Source of the DNA: Rhizophagus clarus
Taxonomy: Eukaryota > Glomeromycota > Glomeromycetes > Glomerales > Glomeraceae
DNA: 64,000 bases
Direction of reading: 5' to 3'
NCBI GenBank assembly: GCA_015698045.1
Contig: BLAL01000053.1
Span: 1,614,501 to 1,678,500 of the forward strand
Below the pieces are notes generated by a model that was not told the origin of the DNA, did no database searches, and saw only the letters and a list, made by a program, of their open reading frames with translations. This document shows, piece after piece, positions 55,236 to 64,000 of the stretch. Within the stretch, counting starts at the first letter, position 1. The number at the start of each line of letters is the position of its first letter. A program made the translations under genes and the position numbers.

Positions 55236-56422
55236 ATGTCTTTAATATCATTAATTTACATGATTTATATGTTGCTCTTCTTTTACCCAATTCTCATAAA
55301 TGCAGAAGAAATCCACAATAATAATAACACTCAACAACAAAGGTTAAATGACGATGAACTTCACATTATAGTTTATACCTTTTACGTTGTAGGATCTTTA
55401 AATGCAATTGGGTGTTTCTTCGTATTTTGTAAAACTTTTATAAAATGGGTGCTTTGTAAAAAAAATAAAAATAGGTTAACGATGAGTTACAGATTACCTT
55501 TCTATACTGCCATTTCAGGTATTTAACGTCCCTTGATGCTGCATATCGATCACTATGATATTAATTGGTGTGACATTGATGATGGTTTCTGTTGTTTAGA
55601 TTTTGGAATCCTTGTTTCTGGAGCTATAAATATCGTAAGTATTCACTTAAAAATTAAAAATTATTACAAACACCAATCATCATATATCTTTAATGATCGT
55701 AGGCACATACGGTTATATATGCAAGAGTATGGGAACAGCCAATGTGTACTATAGTAGGAGTATCATTTTGGTTCTTTGTCTCATTAAATTTATCTCTTTA
55801 TGGTGTAATAAGGTATAGAATAAGATTTTTTCTTTCGCTCGAAAATAAAATAAAAAAACTTATTCGTGTGACCGTAACTTATTTTAGCATTATGACTTAT
55901 ATAAGAGTATGCAGAGAAATTTTCTTTGATACTGGTAAATATGATTATAAATTATGGACAATTATCTTTTTAATTATTTTGGCTTTACAAATATTAGCCG
56001 GTCCATTTTATGGTCCGGGAAAATATTGGTATGTTAAAAGAGTTTTATATTATATATTTTTAAATTCTTTTTTTTTTTTTTAATAATTATTAAAATAATC
56101 TTTTCGTAGGTGCATTGGGAAGGCGAAAACTATTGTATTATCAGTAACAAATTTTACTTTATGTTTTATATTATTATTGGTAACTTTAATATGTTATATT
56201 TTAATTTATCAAACGATTGAAGCAACTTTTGCTGAAGGAGAAGAAATTGATAATAATGATGATGAGAATAACGACAATAGAGATAATAGAAATAATAATA
56301 ATGATATTGATTATACAACAATATCTCAAGCAAAATATGTGATGGAGAAGAAAGCTTCCGTTAAAATTGCTAGTTATATTTTAGTCTTCTTTATTCAGGT
56401 AAATAATTTATTTTTGGGAATA

Positions 56423-56456
<34 letters not shown>

Positions 56457-56949
56457 TTTGTGATTAAATATTATTAAATTTAAACAATTATAGTGGACTC
56501 CTGTACAGGTTTCTAACATCGGATCGTGGTGTAATGTAAGTTTTCTATATTATATTATACTATTATAACTACAATATGCTAAGCAATTTTTTTTTTTTAT
56601 TAGATTGATGAACCATGGGTTTATGTTGTGGCCGTGATAGGTAATTATTAATTATGAACAACGATATTAAATAAAATATCTTTAATTTTAATCAAATTTT
56701 TTCTTTTTATAATTAGGAGTTAATTTAGGTGGAATTGGAAATGCAATACAATATGTAATCAATGAAAGAAAGATTTGTTGCCCTTCACAATACAAATCAT
56801 CTTCTTCAGTAAATATCAAAACAAAACTTGACGAAGAATCTTATCCGGCTTCAATTGAATTAAACGATTTACCTATTAATATAATTGTTAAAAATAATAA
56901 TGAAAATGTTGATGAGATAGCAATTGATGAATCGATTTCATCAAATTAA
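55236..56949 (+). CDS. Seven-transmembrane receptor-like (GPCR-like) protein
   Basis: Eight exons (55236-55518, 55600-55634, 55703-55812, 55888-56028, 56110-56398, 56494-56535, 56604-56640, 56717-56949) with introns of 68-95 nt, all GT...AG and frame-consistent, encode 389 residues. A signal-peptide-like N-terminus (LIYMIYMLLFFYPILINAEE) is followed by seven hydrophobic segments: around HIIVYTFYVVGSLNAIGCFF, YTAISDFGILVSGAINI, IVGVSFWFFVSLNLSLYGVI, WTIIFLIILALQILAG, NFTLCFILLLVTLICYILIY, IASYILVFFIQWTPVQV and WVYVVAVIGVNLGGIGNAI. Cysteines PMC at the start of TM3 and YWC before TM5 could form the usual receptor disulphide. An N/D-rich loop separates TM5 and TM6, and the C-terminal tail is acidic. 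Likely a plasma-membrane G-protein-coupled receptor; ligand unknown. Confidence 0.82.
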
Positions 56950-58338
56950 TTTTTTAAAATAATGAACATTTAATATTTAATATACTTACACAATTTATTA
57001 AGGTATTTAATCTAAGATATGTATTTTAAACGTTAAAAATAAAAGTATTACTTACGTCATGTAATTCGGTTTTAAAGATCTTAATTTGTGTGCGGGTGCA
57101 TATAATAGTGACAAATAAAATTAGAATAAAGATGTGATAAATATTAACCTAACCTAATCCTAAGCATGATAGGTCGCTGTGAAACTCGATATACCGGATC
57201 CTCGGTATACCCGAATTGAGATACTATTCTTGGTATATCGATAGTCCGGTAGTTGGTCCGTATATCGAATTTCACATTCGGAAATAAAATACCGGAGACT
57301 GATGAATTTGGTAGATCACTCCTTTTTTGGATGAATACTGACTGGCATTACGTAATTCCGGCCTGAAAATGAGTGATTAGAATTCTTTTTAGTTGAATCT
57401 TATCTATATTAGTATCTTTTCAGGTCGTGTTTGCTATACTCCTTGTATATATAATATATAAATTAGACTTTTAATGGCAACCCAAAAACTGTATGATAAT
57501 AAAGTTGGCGTTTTTCTAATTTTACTACAAGTCTTACTAAAATAATCTTATTAACAACAAAGAAAAAAAAAAATGATTATTATACAGTAATCGTGGGTAA
57601 TTTCTCTTTTCGGATTTAAAGTTTGAGGCTTTTGTGTAAAACAGATTTAGGAATTTTCTAAATTTCAAACAATTTTACCAATAAATAATATGATTATGAT
57701 AATACAAATTACTTTAGAAAGGGTTGCAAAACATTATTATTGTTATTTCTAGATTTCTATTCTCTTGGAGAAAATTATTAAATTTTCTTTTGTTTTTCTC
57801 AATTTTATTAAATCGGTTATTAATAATTTATTGATTGCAGTTAATATGTTGTAATTTAACGAGAATGATATAATTACGAAAAAATTCTTGTATATTCTTT
57901 GTTAACCTGATAATAATTATTTATATATAATGCATTGGTATGACAGATCTTGCATCATAATGCTTAAATCTAAAAAGGTAATGTAACTGTTTCATTGTGT
58001 GAATTCCTTAGGAATTTTCCTAGGAAAAAGAGATGTTCTAAATCGAATACTTTCATAGAACAAATAAAATCGTACAAAGGTCACGGGGACATTTTTATCC
58101 GGTCGGGTCATCCCGGTTGATGTATTCAATTGGTTCCATGATGACATACATTAATTCCGACAGTGACACACATTGTGCATAGTGGTGTTACAAGAAGAAT
58201 CTGGTTAAGAAAAAATTTTAACATAAATTACTAAGAAAATTATTTTTATGAGAGTAAATTAAAAAGAAAAAAAAAAAAAAATATTTCTCTTTTTTTGATT
58301 TTTTACGAATTTTTGTATATTAGAAATATACGGAATAA
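56950..58338. other. Spacer with palindromic repeat, no gene
   Basis: At 57185-57270 there are ATACCGGATCCTCGGTATAC and GTATATCGATAGTCCGGTA motifs forming imperfect palindromes, similar in style to the GGATATCC repeats at 51.77 kb. No coding frame is supported. Confidence 0.5.
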
Positions 58339-59472
58339 ATGCCTTGTAAAATTCTTGCTGATTGTCTTTACGAGATTCTCGAATTCTTAGAGGAAGATAA
58401 AGCTACTTTACATTCATGTTTATTAGTTAATCGTCTTTGGTGTGAAATTTCTGTTAGGATTTTATGGAGAGATGTTTTAAGTTTTAAATATGCATCATAT
58501 CAATCGGAAATATCATCACAAATTCTTAATACATTAATCTCTTGTCTATCAAATGAATCAAAAGAACTTTTACATAAGAACGAGATTTCTATTTCAACAT
58601 TAAAATATCCGTTGTTTAATTACGTATTATTCTGCAAATATCTTTCAATTCATGAAATTGATTTGATGATTCAACATTTTCTTGAAAAACAACAAATTAC
58701 AACAAATTCAACAAATTTAAAATTTAAAAAACATTTATTACTTCAAGAAATATTAAAAATGTTTATGAACCAAATTCCTTCTTTAAAAGAATTAAAATAT
58801 TCAAGAGTGAATATCAATAATATTACTTTTACACATTTTCCTGGAGCAGTTAATTGTTTAAAAGATCTTACAGTATTAAATTGTAGTTCAGATCTTCATT
58901 TTGAATTTTTTAATCAATTATCACAAGTATGTTGTAAAATTCAAACATTAAATATAGAATTTAAGGGATTTGTTTCAAATGGATTAAAAGATTTAATTCT
59001 TTCACAAAATGGTATAAGATATTTATCATTAATACAATCATATGATAATATAGATTGGACTGATATTATACCTTCATTAAACAAACATTCAAAAACTTTA
59101 ATTAAATTAGAAATATGCGGAGGTGAAAATTATATACCATTATCATTTATTAATACATTTAAAAATTTACGAGAACTCGTTTTGAACATTCGTGAAAATT
59201 CTTTTGAAGAATTTGACAAAGTACAATATGATACTTTTCCAAGGTTAGAAATTTTAAAATTTCAATATTATTATCCGAAATCAGGAATATTGGTCAAATT
59301 TTTAGAAAATTACGGTAAAAGTATAAAAGAATTACATATTGGAAATTTTTTCTATGATAATTCATTAAATTCAGCGATAACTAAATTTTGTCCAAATTTG
59401 AAATCATTAAGAACAAAATTTATTGAAGATGAAATAATAGGAGTTGATGATCTTAAAGATAATTATCAATAG
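58339..59472 (+). CDS. F-box protein, intronless, LRR-like
   Basis: One 377-residue frame from ATG to TAG. The F-box is at the N-terminus, residues ~3-48 (ILADCLYEILEFLEEDKATL, then CLLVNRLWCEISVRILWRDV), the position and wording typical of the expanded Rhizophagus F-box family. The remainder has irregular leucine-rich segments (LKDLTVLNCSSDLHFEFFNQ, IRYLSLIQSYDNIDW, LIKLEICGG, LRELVLNIREN, LEILKFQYYY, IKELHIGNFF), likely an LRR-like substrate-binding surface. It would couple substrates to an SCF ubiquitin ligase through Skp1. ATG 58339 is the first in frame and places the F-box directly at the start, as usual. No frameshift or intron. Confidence 0.88.
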   Translation: MPCKILADCLYEILEFLEEDKATLHSCLLVNRLWCEISVRILWRDVLSFKYASYQSEISSQILNTLISCLSNESKELLHKNEISISTLKYPLFNYVLFCKYLSIHEIDLMIQHFLEKQQITTNSTNLKFKKHLLLQEILKMFMNQIPSLKELKYSRVNINNITFTHFPGAVNCLKDLTVLNCSSDLHFEFFNQLSQVCCKIQTLNIEFKGFVSNGLKDLILSQNGIRYLSLIQSYDNIDWTDIIPSLNKHSKTLIKLEICGGENYIPLSFINTFKNLRELVLNIRENSFEEFDKVQYDTFPRLEILKFQYYYPKSGILVKFLENYGKSIKELHIGNFFYDNSLNSAITKFCPNLKSLRTKFIEDEIIGVDDLKDNYQ

Positions 59473-60415
59473 ATTTTGTAATAAAAAGAAAAATGCTTGG
59501 TGGTTCGTCGTTACAAATATTTATAACAAAATCAAAATACTGACACAAACACGCAAAAAAAAAAAAAAAAAAATCGAATTATCCGATAGGAATCGTTGAT
59601 TTATCTTTCGTTACGAATTTCGATTAAAAACCCGTATGTGCATAGCACAAGTTATTTATCTATATTAGTTATTTATTATTTATCCGACTACTGTATTTAT
59701 GTTGCAAAGAGAGATACTGTATTGCCGTACGTTTTTGAAAGATTCGTTTATAAGATTGTTTTTGCAGAGTTACAGAGTAATATCTAAGCTTTTTTTTCTT
59801 ATTTTATCATATCGTAATTATCGTATGAATATATTTATATAGGATTTATGTTTAATATTTCGGTTTTGATTCGTTGTCATTTTTATGTTTATTTATTTAT
59901 CGACTTATTTATTTTTATGGTTGGTTCAAAAATTAGATAAATGGCAGTTGTGCTATACTGTAGATCGGATTTCCTGCACACGCGCCCACTAAAATTAGAA
60001 ATTGCCATTTTTGGTAATATTCAAATAGACTCTTTCAAAATATTTATACAAATAAAAAAAACAAGGTCACATTTCTTCTATTAAAACTATAAAAGTCTAT
60101 TTTTATGGTGAATGGTTTTATCGGACAAGTACTCGTAACTCGTTTCAAAAACAATGCCATACTACAATTTAAAGTTTTACATGCACACGTACGTGACTTA
60201 CATAACTTGAATTAAAGATTAATATTTAAACGCATTTGTTTCAGATATTTTTTTGCTTTCTCCCCACCACCAAAAAAGAAATAATTTTCTCGAAACATAT
60301 ATGATTCTTTAAAATATTATATACATATATTTGTCTACACGAGCGAAGATAATTCCTTTTTTTTTTTTTTTCTTTCCTTTTGCGCCTTCTTTATACAGAC
60401 AAAAGAAAAGAAAAA
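59473..60415. other. Spacer, no gene supported
   Basis: A 63-codon frame at 59596-59787 opens with a non-ATG codon and is not supported. The last 60 bases (CT-rich TTCTTTCCTTTTGCGCCTTC) are the probable 5' leader of the next gene. Confidence 0.5.
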
Positions 60416-63400
60416 ATGGTGGATACGCGATGTGTAAAACATTATGTTGCGTTAAGCACAGATGGAAAGCAAGTTGCAATTTTCAATCCAAGTGAGTAGT
60501 TATTTTAATTTGTTAAGTAAACTAATTTAAGCGGTATGATAAAAATAATCTTAACTTTTCCAGATGAATTGAAATTATCGGTTGGAAAATTCGAAAGTGT
60601 GGAAAATTTAACGCATTATGAACCTTTCAAAGATTCTAAAAATAAGCATAATGTTCTATCAAATACATTAATGTGGTCCTTATCAGTTTCTAACGAGTTA
60701 AATGGGGAAATTTTGGTGGCATTATCTCGCCCAGGTAATTCTTCTAAACGTCCTAGGAAACCCCACGCATTTTTAGGGGTACAAGCTGGATCTTTCATAT
60801 TGAAAAGTAAATCTCCTGAAGTTAATAAAACTGAAGCCTTAGATGCGTTAGAAAAAGGAGAATCAAATCCTGCAACTTGGATATTTTCTATATTAAATAA
60901 AGAATTCGTTCAAACAATTGATGGTACTGGCGGTACGGTTAAGTTTCTTGTTAGTTCAACAAGTAATTCTAAAGTCACTCAAGAAGTAGTTATAGTTCAT
61001 AATTATGGTATTACAAAAACTACAATTCCTTTAAATTATCATCAATACACTAGTACATTATTTCTTCTGAATAAGACATTCCATAACAAGTTATATGACA
61101 AGAATTCTTTTAAATTGGTTGATCTTTACTTTCCACAAACTATTATAAAACAGATTGGTCCTAGTACAAAAGATAATTCATTTTATAGAAACGTTAAAAG
61201 AAATTATTTTTTTATAAAAGATTGTAAATTAAATACACATCTACTTGAATGTTACGATTTGGAAGGAACTAATAATGGTGAATTAATCAAATCGTTTAAA
61301 GTAGATTCTAATAAACAGTACTTTAAAGAAAGTTCTAGATATTCTTATGAATATGTTAAGAATAATACAATAATTGAAATATCAACAAATGAAAAATTAT
61401 TGGCTTATTATAGTGGATTTAATAGGAATAATGTTACATTATATTTAATGGAAAATTCTTTGGAAATTTGTACAAAACGATTTACGAATATTCAAACCAT
61501 TGTTCATATTCAATTTATTTGTAATGATGAAAAATTATTAATTATTGGTGAGGAAGCAATTGAGGGAAAAGAAGTTGAACATTCGGAAGAAAATGAAATA
61601 CGAGTAAAATCTAGTAATAAATCTTTAATTATAATTTGGGATTTATTTTCTTCAAATTCGGAAAAGGAATCTATCAAGATTATTGACGATCCTTTAAATT
61701 TGTCATGTGTGTTTCAACATCATCGAAATTTTGCTTATTCTGATGAAAAAATAATTTATATTAAAGATGGAATTATTAAAACTCTAGATCTAATCGATAT
61801 TCTTAAAGCTTCAGAGAACTGTGATTCGTTAACATTAAAATCTTTTAATGAAACACAAGGAGATCAGCCAGATCACATGATTTATGAGCCATGGACAGAA
61901 TTGTACCCTAGAATATCGTTATATCTTAAGGACATTCAATTAATTATTGGAACTAATTCTGTACAAATTTGGAGAAAATCACGACTTGAATTTATTTGGA
62001 TAGGTTACGGTAAAAAAATTGATATCAAATCTCTATCAACAGGAGAAAACGAATTTTTACTCGAATTTATATTATGTAACAATTTACCAGCAGCAGCAGA
62101 AAAAGAACTTTTGATTAAATTACATTGGCCACATAATATTCCAATTCTTAAACATGCGTGTATTGCGCTTGAATATCTTCATAAATATCATCATAATGAC
62201 CAAATAAGCTCAACGAATAAACCTTTATTTGATCAATTACAAATCCAAGTACAAAACATCGTAAAAAATTTTATAAAAGAACATCCCATTATCTTTAAGC
62301 TCAGCGATATTAGATACAATATAATGGGAAATCTTATACGAGGAAATTGTGTTTCTATTATCAAAAAAATCTTGTTCATTAATGAAAATTCTGTAAATAC
62401 AAGCAAATTATTAAGAGCAATGAAGGCAAAGATGAATAATCATTTACATTTCCCACGTTTATATTCTTGGGATTCTAATTCTCAAAAGAAGAGTGATTTA
62501 GAAGTGGCTATCGAATCTATTGCTGGAGTACATAGGAAAGAAACATTAATTGTTGGATATTTATTAGATTACTATTCTGATAATGCGATGCAAGATACTG
62601 GGTGGATGTTTACGATCACTCAAGCTTTACCTCTTTTATATGACAATCACTTGGATTATTACGCTAGAGAATTATTTTATAAACCATGTTTTGGAGCGAA
62701 GCAATCACGTATCGATGAATCGTTAGTATCTTCATTCGAATTGAGAAAAGGTCAATACAAGAGAGTACATGCAATTAATATTCAACGAGGGCTCTTGAAA
62801 AAACCAAATGTTAGAAAGTCAGGATTTTCTGGATTTAAGGAGAAACTTGTAAAAGTCAAAATGTATTTAATACAATAGTAAGTTATTAAAATATTTTACT
62901 TTGGCGTCCTTACTCACTCACATCTGACTGTTGAATTGAATAAATTTATTTTTCTTTTACAGTTTACTCGATATAAGAAAACATGATCCATCTGTTATGA
63001 CTAACTTGTGCATGGTTCCGCTTCCAGATTTCTTAGTTTATCCTCAAGGTTCACCAAAAGTAGTCAACAACGATAAGTATTTAATTTTTCGAATACTAAA
63101 AATCATTTTTTGGCCTCGTGAATACATTATATCGAAAGATTCGCAATGTTCTCCTTTCCTTCGCGTGTTAGCACGTGATAACAGAGAGACAATATTTTCT
63201 AATCCTTCACTTGCCGCATTAGTAGATTATAAATGGCGCACAACACAATTGTACTTTCTTCGTCACTCTTTAAAATACATTTTTTTCGCACTATTCTTTT
63301 CATTTATTATGAACATAATTGATATTAGTAACATAATTCATGTTAATGACAAATTTTCACTTAACGTTCGTAAAATAGTTAATTTCATATTACAAACACT

Positions 63401-64000
63401 ATTTTTTTATCTTGGGTATTATCTGCTTGCGACAGAATATATTCAGCTTAAACACAAAGGATTTAGAAGATATGCCAGTGTTTACAAATTTTTTGATTGT
63501 GTGGCTGTAATAGTACCAGTATGTTTGGTCATATCTTTAGATTTTTTTAACCCAATTAATTTAGATCTAAATAGTAATGGTGTACCTCTAAGGAATTATA
63601 CGGTCGCAATTTCTTTAACTACTTTAGTTATGTGGATTGAATTGGTAAGGGTATAAATACAAATTTAAATTTGTAACCTAAATTTTTTGATTCAATACTA
63701 AATCTCTTTTTTTTAATAGCTTTTATTATTAAGATTTTTCTCAGGTTTGTAAAAGCATATATTATTGAAGTTATCGTTATACATTTATGTATTAATTATT
63801 GTGATTGTGTTCATAATACATTCTATTTAATCTAGGGCCAGCAAATTACATTAATATAAGCTTGAGCATCATAAGAAGAGTTTTTTATTTTTTCATTTTC
63901 ATGTTTATATTGATCATTGCAATTGCGCATTCAATGTAAGTGAAATTATATAAAAATCGAACGAAGTTTATTATAACGACTTGCTTACGCATTTATATTA
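60416..64000 (+). CDS. Large ion-channel-like membrane protein, 3' end outside window
   Basis: Exons 60416-60491, 60564-62877, 62963-63644, 63720-63744 and 63836-63935 (introns 72, 85, 75 and 91 nt, all GT...AG, in frame) encode about 1066 residues before a GTAAGTG donor at 63936 leads out of the window. The N-terminal ~560 residues are beta-rich and repetitive (LIIIWDLFSS, FAYSDEKIIYIKDGIIKTLD), resembling a WD/quinoprotein-like propeller; a helical linker follows (ALEYLHKYHH...). From residue ~895 membrane segments appear: LKYIFFALFFSFIMNIIDIS, IVNFILQTLFFYLGYYLLA, FFDCVAVIVPVCLVISLDFF, TVAISLTTLVMWIELLLLLR and VFYFFIFMFILIIAIAHS, with FFSGPANYINISLSIIRR between the last two like the S4-S5 region of ion_trans channels. 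It is likely a TRP-type cation channel of an expanded Rhizophagus family; the pore is not in the window. Confidence 0.8.

Noticed and set aside
1..64000. CRISPR arrays, riboswitches, operons, rRNA genes
   Set aside because: The window is eukaryotic (spliceosomal introns, TATA boxes); repeats are tandem satellites without unique spacers, and no rRNA or tRNA sequence was recognised.

Overview
This 64 kb window looks like nuclear DNA of an arbuscular mycorrhizal fungus of the Rhizophagus type (Glomeromycotina). The case rests on extreme AT richness, short spliceosomal introns (mostly 65-95 nt, GTAAGT...YAG), F-box genes, a Gag-like protein whose style I recognise from Rhizophagus, and many decayed DNA transposons. 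Species assignment is an inference; nothing was searched. Gene models were spliced by hand and every exon junction was checked for frame.

The first ~34 kb is gene-poor and built of nested mobile-element relics and tandem repeats. In order: a retroelement Gag/protease relic (7-4027) split by a 1.1 kb repeat-filled terminal-inverted-repeat element with a 9-bp target duplication (69-1185); a hairpin minisatellite (4.86-6.26 kb); two identical-length 157-bp MITEs (8.2 and 12.2 kb); a 2.7 kb element with ~360-bp inverted arms (8547-11281); a hAT transposase relic (11.9-13.7 kb) hit by the second MITE; a 110-165-bp satellite (15.7-17.4 kb); two similar intron/pyrimidine-tract loci, one bounded by 49-bp inverted repeats (19575-21380); and a second hAT relic (24.06-31.4 kb) split by 5.4 kb that holds a minus-strand multi-exon relic, itself invaded by a 2485-bp IS630/Tc1/mariner-like transposon with matched ends and TA duplications. 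A further transposase 5' fragment lies at 31.5-32.0 kb.

From ~34.9 kb the window carries apparently functional host genes, widely spaced: an F-box/zinc-binding protein with a hexapeptide repeat (34927-36343, 3 exons); a 956-residue signal-peptide and multi-pass membrane protein on the minus strand (42142-45497, 7 exons); a small basic secreted peptide precursor (48459-48798, 2 exons); a 389-residue seven-transmembrane receptor-like protein (55236-56949, 8 exons); an intronless F-box protein (58339-59472); and the 5' part of a large ion-channel-like membrane protein (60416 to the window end, 5 complete exons). Between them lie small TIR elements and hairpins, including a hAT-type MITE (38178-38763) and a ~0.7 kb inverted-repeat element around a small acidic ORF (39817-40523).

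The genes do not form one pathway. Three are predicted surface or secreted proteins (receptor-like, channel-like, secreted peptide), one is a large cell-surface membrane protein, and two are F-box adaptors for ubiquitin ligases, all belonging to types expanded in these fungi.
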